Below, one piece after another: positions 1-5,385 of a stretch of DNA of 5,385 nt. Below the pieces are notes generated by a model. That model saw nothing but the letters and a program-made list of their open reading frames with translations, was not told the DNA's origin and did no database searches. Every line of letters begins with the position of its first letter. Positions within the stretch are counted from its first letter, which is position 1. The stretch is from Lachnospiraceae bacterium UBA1251 (GTDB lineage: Bacteria > Bacillota > Clostridia > Lachnospirales > Lachnospiraceae). Location of the stretch: positions 6,450 through 11,834 of the forward strand of contig DBVZ01000066.1 in the NCBI GenBank assembly GCA_002308255.1. The letters run 5' to 3'. Both the position numbers and the translations under genes were made by a program.

Positions 1-1
1 G

Positions 2-220
2 CACTATTTCCGGCCGGGCAGCGGCATAAACGCATTTCCGGTCATATTTACAGAAGAAATGGAGGAGCCGTTCGAAACGATCCTGCAGTTCCGCTATGCC
101 GGACAGCCGGCAGACAGTCCCAGCATCTGGTGGCGGCTTCCGAAAGAGAAAAAACCGCAGGCATTTCCGAAAGAGATCGGTATTTCGCCGGTGAATGTGC
201 TGCCGCTGTATAAGGAGTAA
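2..220 (+). CDS. C-terminal fragment of an unrecognised protein
   Basis: An open frame enters from the left edge and ends at TAA 218-220, giving the last 72 residues of a protein whose start lies outside the window. The fragment ends in ISPVNVLPLYKE and carries an aromatic stretch SIWWRLPKE around residues 46-54 of the visible part. It has no membrane segment and no cysteine motif, and it does not resemble the C-terminal domains of MoeA or MobA as I know them. It is read as coding because the frame stays open, the codon use matches the genes downstream, and mobB begins about 32 bases after its stop on the same strand with its own ribosome binding site, as in an operon. A role linked to molybdenum cofactor or a molybdoenzyme is possible from position alone. 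I do not recognise the family. Confidence 0.6.
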   Translation, partial: HYFRPGSGINAFPVIFTEEMEEPFETILQFRYAGQPADSPSIWWRLPKEKKPQAFPKEIGISPVNVLPLYKE

Positions 221-252
221 AGGAGCCGGCAGGAAGGCAAAAGGTGGAGATG

Positions 253-765
253 ATGGATAAACCGAAGGTCGCGGCGGTCTCCGGGGTGAAAAATTCCGGA
301 AAAACGACTCTGATCGAAGCTCTGATCCCGCTTCTTTCGCAAAAAGGGATCCGGTGCGCCGTCATCAAGCATGACGGCCATTCTTTTGAGGCGGACCGGG
401 AAGGCACGGATACCCGGAAGATGCTGGAAGCGGGGGCTTTCGGCGCGGCAGTCTTCGACGGGGAAAAATTCCAGGCAGTGAAACGGATCTCGGTTTCGGA
501 GAAAGACCTCATGGAACTGTATCCGGAAGCGGACCTGATCCTTCTGGAAGGATTTAAGCAGACAGAGTATCCGAAGATCGAGATCGTACGAAAGGCGGTC
601 TCTTCTTCGCCGGTCTGCGATCCGGCAGGGCTGACGGCGCTTGTGACGGACTGTGAAGTGACCGGTCCCGCATTTGCCGGATACGAAGGAATTCCCGTGT
701 TTCAGACGGATGAGACGGTAAAATTAACGGATTATTTATTGGAAAAGTTGAATTTATATAAATAA
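253..765 (+). CDS. mobB: Molybdopterin-guanine dinucleotide biosynthesis protein B (MobB)
   Basis: This is a P-loop nucleotide-binding accessory protein of molybdenum cofactor maturation. In the known pathway MobA joins GMP to molybdopterin, and MobB, which binds GTP, assists without being strictly essential; both act in the cytoplasm. The 170-residue product has a Walker A motif at residues 10-19 (SGVKNSGKTT, Lys17), the MobB signature KHDGHSFEAD at 39-48 followed by GTD at 51-53, and the Walker B-like LLEGFK at 97-102. Length matches the family (about 165-175). I chose ATG 253 because family members start just before this beta strand and AAGGTGGAG (241-249) lies directly upstream. ATG 250, and GTG 244 served by AGGAAGG 231-237, are real alternatives. 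It probably shares a transcript with the gene ending at 220. The last 45 bases are distinctly AT-rich. The family call is firm; only the start is open. Confidence 0.93.
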   Translation: MDKPKVAAVSGVKNSGKTTLIEALIPLLSQKGIRCAVIKHDGHSFEADREGTDTRKMLEAGAFGAAVFDGEKFQAVKRISVSEKDLMELYPEADLILLEGFKQTEYPKIEIVRKAVSSSPVCDPAGLTALVTDCEVTGPAFAGYEGIPVFQTDETVKLTDYLLEKLNLYK

Positions 766-814
766 TTGTTTCTGTTGCTGCGAAATTGTCAGAAAAGCAA
801 TGAAACCGGTTTGC

Positions 815-823
815 TGCTATGAT
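815..823 (+). promoter_or_regulatory. Candidate extended -10 promoter for the dehydrogenase operon
   Basis: TGCTATGAT at 815-823 is a TGn-TATGAT extended -10 element, one mismatch from TGn-TATAAT. No good -35 box sits 16-18 bases upstream. TTGTCA at 786-791 is too far away (26-base gap), so the extended element would have to compensate. An alternative pair is TTGCTG 811-816 with TACAGT 834-839 at 17-base spacing. Transcription would begin near 830, leaving a leader of about 50 bases before the start at 883. Confidence 0.45.
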
Positions 824-882
824 AAGATATAGATACAGTACCATTTACAAAGCGGAATCGTTTACGGAAAGAAGGGGATAAA

Positions 883-1953
883 ATGGTTATCAAAGTAGGA
901 ATCAACGGTTTTGGGCGAATCGGCAGAGTAATCATGAGGATTCTCGAATCAAGAGACACGGATATCGAAGTTTGCGGCATCAATCTGCGCAACGCAAATA
1001 TCGAAAGAATGGCTTATCAGATGGAATATGACTCCGTTTTCGGTCGTTTCCAGGGCAAAGTCCGGGCGGAGGGAGACTGTCTTGTCATCAACGGAAAGCA
1101 TATCAAAGTGTTTTCCGAGTCGGAACCGGAAAAGATCGACTGGGCTTCCTGCGGGGCGGAATATATCATCGAATCGACAGGCGCTTTCCGGTCTATCGAA
1201 GACTGCAGAAGACATCTTGCCGGCGGCGCAAAGAAAGTCCTTCTTACGGCTCCCGGCAAAGAAGAGGATTTCCCGACGTTTGTTTACGGCGTCAATCACA
1301 AGACTTATGATCCGTCGATCGAGGTCGTCTCCAACGCGTCCTGCACAACAAACTGCATGTCTCCTCTTATGAAGGTGGTCTATGATAATTTCGGCATTGA
1401 AAAGGCATTGATGTCCACGATCCACTCCTCCACTTCCAAGCAGAAGCCGGTCGATTCGAACGGAGGAAATGACTGGAGAACCGGCCGTTCGGTCTTTAAC
1501 AACATTATTCCGTCGACCACGGGGGCCGCGCGCGCCGTCGCTCTTGTCCTGCCGGAACTGAAAGGAAAGATGAACGGCATCAGCTTCCGTGTGCCGTCAA
1601 ATGACGTCTCCGTCATCGATGTCACTCTGGAGCTCAGCCGCCCGGCAACTTACGCGGATATCTGCGAGGCGGTGGAAGATGCCAGCAATTCCACGATGAA
1701 GGGGATCATTGAGTACAATAATGACGATATCGTCTCCGGCGATATCCGCGGCAACTACTGCACCTGCGTCTTCGACGTCAAGGCGGGACTTATGCTGAAC
1801 GATACTTTTGTCAAGCTGATCGCCTGGTATGACAATGAATGGGGATATTCCAACCAGTGCATCAACCTGCTTCAGTATATCGCGAGGCAGGACGACAAGC
1901 TTGTAAATGTGGCAGCGCACACTGTGCACGGTCATGAAACGGAGGTCGGCTGA
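883..1953 (+). CDS. gap: Type I glyceraldehyde-3-phosphate dehydrogenase, possibly NADP-using
   Basis: This cytoplasmic enzyme oxidises and phosphorylates glyceraldehyde 3-phosphate to 1,3-bisphosphoglycerate in glycolysis, and can run in reverse. The 356-residue protein has the Rossmann motif GINGFGRIG at 6-14, the active-site block SNASCTTNC with catalytic Cys154, general base His181 in HSST, phosphate-site Arg236, and YDNEWGYSN at 316-324. The DWR-GR loop (197-202) resembles the E. coli GapA branch. HSST rather than HSAMHD argues against erythrose-4-phosphate dehydrogenase. Two features are unusual. The Asp that normally follows the Asn at the end of the second beta strand is Leu35, and the coenzyme-contact pair Leu187-Pro188 of Bacillus GAPDH is Ser192-Asn193. 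The chain also runs about 20 residues past the usual C-terminus. The start has a clear ribosome site, GAAGGGG 871-877. It is probably co-transcribed with the reductase 61 bases downstream. The family call is near certain; the cofactor is inferred. Confidence 0.96.
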   Translation: MVIKVGINGFGRIGRVIMRILESRDTDIEVCGINLRNANIERMAYQMEYDSVFGRFQGKVRAEGDCLVINGKHIKVFSESEPEKIDWASCGAEYIIESTGAFRSIEDCRRHLAGGAKKVLLTAPGKEEDFPTFVYGVNHKTYDPSIEVVSNASCTTNCMSPLMKVVYDNFGIEKALMSTIHSSTSKQKPVDSNGGNDWRTGRSVFNNIIPSTTGAARAVALVLPELKGKMNGISFRVPSNDVSVIDVTLELSRPATYADICEAVEDASNSTMKGIIEYNNDDIVSGDIRGNYCTCVFDVKAGLMLNDTFVKLIAWYDNEWGYSNQCINLLQYIARQDDKLVNVAAHTVHGHETEVG

Positions 1954-2014
1954 GCCATCCGGAAATAACAGGATAATCCGGTCCGCAAAGCAGCATCACG
2001 TGAAAGGGAAAAGG

Positions 2015-3133
2015 ATGTCTGATTATTTGGGAAAAGATACTTTTAAACTGGGGTTCGGCCTCATGAGACTGCCAAGGCTTGAGGACGGTACCATCGATGT
2101 TGCGCAGACCTCGGAGATGGTGGACCGCTTTCTGGAGGCGGGCGGCACCTACTTTGATACGGCTTACGCCTACGCAGGTTCGGAGGAGGCGATCCGCAAA
2201 GCTCTTGTGGAGCGGCATCCGAGAGAAAGCTACACACTGGCGGATAAACTGATCGCGTTCGGCGATCACTGTCATGACGAGGAGAGCGCGAAACAGGAGT
2301 TTTACACAAGTCTTGAGAGGACCGGAGCGGGGTACTTCGATTACTATCTGCTGCACGCTCTGCAGAGGGGAAATTATAAGAATTACGACAACTATCACCT
2401 CTGGGATTTCGTGAAAGAACAGAAGGAGAAAGGCCTCATCAGGCATTACGGCTTTTCGTTTCACGCGGATCCGGAACTTCTGGAGGAGATCCTGACAGAT
2501 CATCCGGACGCGGAATTTGTCCAGCTGCAGATCAATTACGCGGACTGGGACAACCCGGGCGTCGCGTCCCGTGAATGCCTCGAGATCTGCCGGAAGCACG
2601 GAAAACCCGTGACCGTCATGGAGACGATCAAAGGAGGGATCCTTGCGGATCCGATTCCCGCTGTCAAAGAGATCTTCGACAAAGAGAATAACGGGCTGTC
2701 GTATGCAAGCTGGGCGGTGCGGTTCGTGGCCAGCCAGGACGGGATCATTACCGCGCTCAGCGGCATGAGCAATCTGGCCCAGATGGAAGATAACCTCAGC
2801 TATATGAGGGATTTCAAGCCGCTTGACGAACACGAACAGGAAGTGATCCGGGCAGCAATGAAAGCGATCGAAGACGATAAGGCGATTGCGTGCACAGCCT
2901 GCCATTACTGTACGGAAGGATGTCCCATGGATATTCCGATCCCGGAGATCTTCAAGGTCGTCAACCGTTCCAAAGGAAGCCCGGAATTCCGGACGATCCG
3001 GGAATACGGGATGGTCACGCGCGGCAGGGGAAAAGCAAGCGACTGCGTTTCCTGCGGTCAGTGCGAGAGCGTCTGCCCGCAGCATCTCCCGGTGATCGAA
3101 CTGCTTGAGAAAGCAAGGGCTTACGAGGAGTAA
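2015..3133 (+). CDS. Aldo/keto reductase with C-terminal 2[4Fe-4S] ferredoxin domain
   Basis: A predicted cytoplasmic oxidoreductase of 372 residues. Residues 10-270 form an aldo/keto reductase (TIM) barrel with the catalytic tetrad Asp48, Tyr53, Lys78 and His114 in the contexts YFDTAYAY, ADK and YYLLHA. The C-terminal part holds two ferredoxin motifs: Cys293, 296, 299 and 303 (CTACHYCTEGCP) and Cys344, 347, 350 and 354 (CVSCGQCESVCP), enough for two [4Fe-4S] clusters. The barrel family usually moves hydride between NAD(P)H and a carbonyl; the fused clusters suggest electron exchange with ferredoxin or another carrier. The substrate cannot be told. The start is ATG 2015, where AAAGGG (2003-2008) sits 6 bases upstream and the family-typical LGFGLMRLP soon follows; a longer in-frame start at 1907 would overlap the dehydrogenase gene. 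It follows that gene in a probable operon ended by the hairpin at 3184-3221. Asp77 replaces the Thr commonly found before the catalytic Lys. Confidence 0.93.
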   Translation: MSDYLGKDTFKLGFGLMRLPRLEDGTIDVAQTSEMVDRFLEAGGTYFDTAYAYAGSEEAIRKALVERHPRESYTLADKLIAFGDHCHDEESAKQEFYTSLERTGAGYFDYYLLHALQRGNYKNYDNYHLWDFVKEQKEKGLIRHYGFSFHADPELLEEILTDHPDAEFVQLQINYADWDNPGVASRECLEICRKHGKPVTVMETIKGGILADPIPAVKEIFDKENNGLSYASWAVRFVASQDGIITALSGMSNLAQMEDNLSYMRDFKPLDEHEQEVIRAAMKAIEDDKAIACTACHYCTEGCPMDIPIPEIFKVVNRSKGSPEFRTIREYGMVTRGRGKASDCVSCGQCESVCPQHLPVIELLEKARAYEE

Positions 3134-3183
3134 CGAATGGTCTGCTGCCGGTGATCCGGATTTTGAACAGACGGACAGGACGG

Positions 3184-3221
3184 AAAAAAGGAGACAGAGA
3201 ACGGTTCTCTGTCTCCTTTTT
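3184..3221. terminator. Bidirectional intrinsic terminator between convergent genes
   Basis: A perfect 12-base-pair stem (3190-3201 with 3205-3216, GGAGACAGAGAA paired to its complement) closes a three-base CGG loop. It is flanked by six A on the left (3184-3189) and five T on the right (3217-3221), so either transcript ends in a hairpin followed by a U run. It lies 50 bases after the plus-strand reductase stop and about 46 bases past the end of the minus-strand reductase, and would serve both. Confidence 0.92.
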
Positions 3222-3267
3222 CTGTTTCTGAGCTGACAGCTCACGAAGATTCGGGGCGGGATATCAA

Positions 3268-4404
3268 TCAGTGTTCATAATGCGCCGCGACTTTTTTGAG
3301 ATTCTCGATGATCGGAAGATGCTGCGGACAGACTTCTTCGCACTGGCCGCATTCCACGCAGTCGCCGGCTTTCCCGAATCTGGAAGCCGTAATATTGTAG
3401 TTCGTGAAGTTGACGGTCCAGCCTTTCTCTTCGAGGTCTTCCCTCATGTCTTCGTTATAAAGGGAGAAATACTGCGGGATCGCGATCTGCTGCGGGCAGC
3501 CTTCCGTGCAGTAGGAGCAGCCGGTGCAGGGAATGGCGATCTGGCTGTTGATGATCTCCGCCGCTTTGAAGCACATGTTCTTTTCTTCTTCCGTGAGCGG
3601 AACAAAGTCCTGCATGAAGCCGGTATTGTCTTCCATCTGCGCGATGCTGCTCATGCCGGAAAGGACGACCATGACATTCGGCAGGCTTGCCGCAAAGCGG
3701 ATCGCCCAGCTCGGAATCGATTTACCGGCATCACGGGAAGTGAAGACTTCTGCGGCTTCCGCCGGCATTTTCGCGAGTGTGCCGCCTTTGACCGGTTCCA
3801 TGACGATGACCGGTTTTCCGTGTTTTACGCAGACTTCATAGCAGGCACGGGACTGGATCCACTGACTTTCCCAGTCGAGATAGTTGAGCTGGATCTGGAC
3901 AAATTCCATTTCCGGATACTTCGTGAGCAGCTCATCAAGAAGTTCCGGCGTATCGTGGTAGGAAAAACCGGCATGCTTCACGAGCCCCTGCGCCTTTTTC
4001 TCAAGGAGCCAGCGGAAGCAGTCGTATTTTTCATAAGTCGGCAGCATGCCGGCTTCGATGCCGTGGAGAAGATAATAGTCAAAATAACCGGCGCCGGTTT
4101 TTTCAAGCTGTGCGTTGAAAATATTGTCCCGGTCCTCAAAGCTTTTTACAAATCCTGCGTGAAGCTTGGTCGCCAGCGTAAAGCTTTCGCGGGGATAACG
4201 GCTCGTCAGCGCTTCTTTGGCGGCATTCTCACTTGCGAAACCGTTGTACATCCAGGCGGTGTCAAAATAGGTAAATCCCTTTGCTATAAAAAGATCGACC
4301 ATTTTCTTCAATTGTTCGAGATCCACAGCCGATGCATTGGAAGGATCCGTCTGAGGCAGGCGCATAAGCCCGAAGCCGAGTTTTTTGTCCGGTATAAAAC
4401 CCAT
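3268..4404 (-). CDS. Second aldo/keto reductase with C-terminal 2[4Fe-4S] ferredoxin domain
   Basis: A 378-residue paralogue of the plus-strand reductase at 2015-3133, with the same architecture. The barrel spans roughly residues 8-270 with the tetrad Asp48, Tyr53, Lys80 and His114 (YFDTAWMY, ATK, YYLLHG). The ferredoxin-like tail has Cys293, 296, 299 and 303 (CTGCSYCTEGCP) and Cys349, 352, 355 and 359 (CVECGQCEEVCP), which would bind two [4Fe-4S] clusters. It is probably a cytoplasmic NAD(P)H-linked carbonyl or electron-transfer reductase; the substrate is unknown. The start at 4404 is chosen because GAAAGGGA (complement of 4411-4418) lies 6 bases upstream and the protein then opens like its paralogue (KLGFGLMRLP). 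The frame stays open far upstream, but that would run through the divergent methyltransferase gene. It appears monocistronic, with a promoter near 4457-4465 and a terminator at 3184-3221. Its inter-cluster segment is about five residues longer than in the paralogue. Confidence 0.93.
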   Translation of the reverse strand: MGFIPDKKLGFGLMRLPQTDPSNASAVDLEQLKKMVDLFIAKGFTYFDTAWMYNGFASENAAKEALTSRYPRESFTLATKLHAGFVKSFEDRDNIFNAQLEKTGAGYFDYYLLHGIEAGMLPTYEKYDCFRWLLEKKAQGLVKHAGFSYHDTPELLDELLTKYPEMEFVQIQLNYLDWESQWIQSRACYEVCVKHGKPVIVMEPVKGGTLAKMPAEAAEVFTSRDAGKSIPSWAIRFAASLPNVMVVLSGMSSIAQMEDNTGFMQDFVPLTEEEKNMCFKAAEIINSQIAIPCTGCSYCTEGCPQQIAIPQYFSLYNEDMREDLEEKGWTVNFTNYNITASRFGKAGDCVECGQCEEVCPQHLPIIENLKKVAAHYEH

Positions 4405-4456
4405 TTTATTTCCCTTTCTTTTTGTGAAGTAAAGAACAGAAATCTTTGTGTTTATA

Positions 4457-4465
4457 AGTATAGCA
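4457..4465 (-). promoter_or_regulatory. Candidate extended -10 promoter for the minus-strand reductase
   Basis: Read on the minus strand, 4465 to 4457 is TGCTATACT, an extended -10 element one mismatch from TGn-TATAAT. No convincing -35 box is found 16-18 bases upstream; TTGCTG (complement of 4484-4489) is 21 bases away. A start near 4450 would give a leader of about 45 bases that includes the ribosome site at 4411-4418. The same extended -10 style is seen before the dehydrogenase gene. Confidence 0.55.
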
Positions 4466-4471
4466 CAGTTC

Positions 4472-4500
4472 TTGACTCCCCCACAGCAATCATTTAAAAT
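4472..4500 (+). promoter_or_regulatory. Sigma-70/SigA-type promoter for the RNA methyltransferase
   Basis: TTGACT at 4472-4477 and TAAAAT at 4495-4500 are each one base from consensus and are separated by exactly 17 bases. Transcription would start near 4507, giving a leader of about 60 bases to the ATG at 4567. It sits back to back with the minus-strand promoter at 4457-4465, so the two polymerase sites nearly touch. Confidence 0.6.
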
Positions 4501-4505
4501 CATTT
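4488..4505. repeat. Short direct repeat AATCATTT, 10-base period
   Basis: AATCATTT occurs at 4488-4495 and again at 4498-4505, one helical turn apart, overlapping the -10 box of the plus-strand promoter. It could be a small operator, or chance in AT-rich promoter DNA; no known binding site is recognised. Confidence 0.35.
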
Positions 4506-4566
4506 GCATCGGAAACAAGAGCGGTAAACGCGGAAAAACAAGCCAAGTCAACGGGAAACGAAGTTT

Positions 4567-5370
4567 ATGATCACCGGCAGCGGCAACGCCCAACTGAAAA
4601 TGATCCGGCAGCTGATGAAAAGCCGGGAAATGCGGGAGGAGAGAGGCGTCTTCGCCGCGGAGGGACGGAAAATCTTTGAGGAGGTTCCGGAAAATGCGGT
4701 CGAACAGATCTATGTCTCCGGGACGTTTGCCAGAGAACATGCCGGAGAGCTTGCGGACCGCAAGTACACTGTTGTTGAGGACAAGAGGTTTGAAAGTATC
4801 TCCGACACGAAAAACCCGCAGGGCGTTATCGCGGTCCTGAAGAAGCCGGTATGGAACCCGGAAGAAGTGCTCTCCCCGAAAGCAGAAGCCGGAGAGGGAA
4901 AAAAGCCGCATGGACCGCTTCTCCTTATGGCCGAACACCTGCAGGATCCGGGCAACGCCGGGACGATCATCCGCACGGCGGAGGCAGCCGGTGCGGACGC
5001 GGTCATTTTCACGGACGACAGCGTGGATATTTTCAATCCGAAAGTTGTCCGGGCGACGATGGGCTCTATTTTCCGGGTACCGGTCTTCTACGTAAATGAC
5101 GCCGCGGCGTTCGCCGGACAGCTGAAGGAGAGGAAGATCCGCACTTACGCCGCGTATCTGCCCGGCAGCACGGTCTATGACGAACCGGACTATACGGGCG
5201 GCACCTGTTTTATAATAGGAAATGAAAGCAAGGGCCTTTCGCTCCGGACGGCGGAAGCCGCCGATGCAAGGATCCGGATCCCCATGACAGAACATATCAA
5301 TTCGCTGAACGCGGCCATGGCAGCAGGGATCCTTCTATACGAGGCGGAAAGGCAGCGACGGAAAAGCTGA
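4567..5370 (+). CDS. SpoU/TrmH-family RNA 2'-O-ribose methyltransferase
   Basis: This 267-residue enzyme should transfer a methyl group from S-adenosylmethionine to a ribose 2'-OH in rRNA or tRNA. Residues 1-92 form the small L30e-like RNA-binding domain typical of the TsnR/YsgA type (ITGSGNAQLKMIRQL at the start, FAAEG at 29-33). A charged linker follows (about 93-116). The SPOUT catalytic domain carries motif 1 NAGTIIRTA (130-138, Arg136), motif 2 IIGNESKGLS (216-225) and motif 3 SLNAAMAAGILLYE (246-259), which together form the trefoil-knot cofactor site. Length is normal for the family. The start ATG 4567 fits family N-termini but has a weak ribosome site (GGGA 4553-4556, 10 bases away). 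It is divergent from the minus-strand reductase, with its own promoter at 4472-4500. The exact target nucleotide cannot be assigned from sequence. In many Firmicutes such a gene precedes pheST; the window ends too soon to see this. Confidence 0.92.
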   Translation: MITGSGNAQLKMIRQLMKSREMREERGVFAAEGRKIFEEVPENAVEQIYVSGTFAREHAGELADRKYTVVEDKRFESISDTKNPQGVIAVLKKPVWNPEEVLSPKAEAGEGKKPHGPLLLMAEHLQDPGNAGTIIRTAEAAGADAVIFTDDSVDIFNPKVVRATMGSIFRVPVFYVNDAAAFAGQLKERKIRTYAAYLPGSTVYDEPDYTGGTCFIIGNESKGLSLRTAEAADARIRIPMTEHINSLNAAMAAGILLYEAERQRRKS

Positions 5371-5385
5371 CGCAGCCGCAGCCGC

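Noticed and set aside
769..815. Possible terminator after mobB
   Set aside because: Only weak competing 5-6 base-pair stems are found (769-774 with 790-795; 796-800 with 811-815), with no T run after them.
883..1953. Erythrose-4-phosphate dehydrogenase instead of GAPDH
   Set aside because: The segment after the catalytic histidine (HSSTSKQK) and the DWR-GR loop match GapA-type enzymes, not the HSAMHDQQ pattern of Epd.
1959..1981. Hairpin between dehydrogenase and reductase genes
   Set aside because: A five-base CCGGA/TCCGG stem with a 13-base loop and no T run is too weak to be a terminator.
1907..2014. 36-residue N-terminal extension of the plus-strand reductase
   Set aside because: It would overlap the end of the dehydrogenase gene, lacks a ribosome site and has no family similarity; ATG 2015 is well supported.
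1862..3244. Minus-strand open frame of 460 codons opposite the plus-strand reductase
   Set aside because: It mirrors the codon pattern of the reductase, shows no domain, and its product is rich in residues typical of antisense reading.
3271..4497. Plus-strand open frame of 408 codons opposite the minus-strand reductase
   Set aside because: It is a shadow of the real minus-strand gene and would read straight through the minus-strand promoter.
3268..5295. Minus-strand open frame of 675 codons, read as one large protein with an N-terminal extra domain
   Set aside because: The region upstream of 4404 is antisense to a convincing methyltransferase gene and has no recognisable domain, while 4404 has a good ribosome site and a family-typical N-terminus.
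5371..5385. CGCAGC tandem units at the right edge
   Set aside because: Only two and a half units are visible before the window ends, so no repeat or hairpin can be claimed.

Overview
The window looks like chromosomal DNA of an anaerobic Firmicute, probably a Clostridia (Lachnospiraceae-like) bacterium of moderate GC content. This is inferred from the AGGAGG-like ribosome binding sites, two aldo/keto reductases fused to ferredoxin domains (common in anaerobic gut and soil clostridia), a MobB-type molybdenum cofactor gene and a SpoU-family RNA methyltransferase. No ribosomal RNA, tRNA, mobile element, CRISPR array or long repeat is visible.

Layout. Bases 2-220 are the C-terminal end of an unrecognised protein. 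It is followed at short distance on the same strand by mobB (253-765), the GTPase-like accessory factor for molybdopterin guanine dinucleotide synthesis. After an AT-rich gap with an extended -10 promoter comes a type I glyceraldehyde-3-phosphate dehydrogenase (883-1953). Then, 61 bases later and with no terminator between, comes an aldo/keto reductase with a C-terminal 2[4Fe-4S] domain (2015-3133). A strong hairpin at 3184-3221, able to act on both strands, closes this operon. It also closes the convergent gene on the minus strand (3268-4404), a second, paralogous aldo/keto reductase-ferredoxin protein. A 162-base divergent intergenic region with two promoter candidates separates that gene from a SpoU/TrmH-type 2'-O-ribose RNA methyltransferase (4567-5370).

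How the genes may work together. The dehydrogenase and the first reductase probably share a transcript, which suggests linked production and use of reduced nicotinamide. The dehydrogenase lacks the aspartate that normally enforces NAD specificity, so NADP use is plausible. The two reductases look like products of an old duplication now in inverted, tail-to-tail arrangement. MobB implies molybdoenzymes elsewhere in the genome, and the methyltransferase is an unrelated housekeeping gene.

The window is mostly ordinary metabolism. I see no clear evidence of an undescribed multi-gene system; the points most worth following are the dehydrogenase coenzyme site and the paired reductase-ferredoxin fusions.
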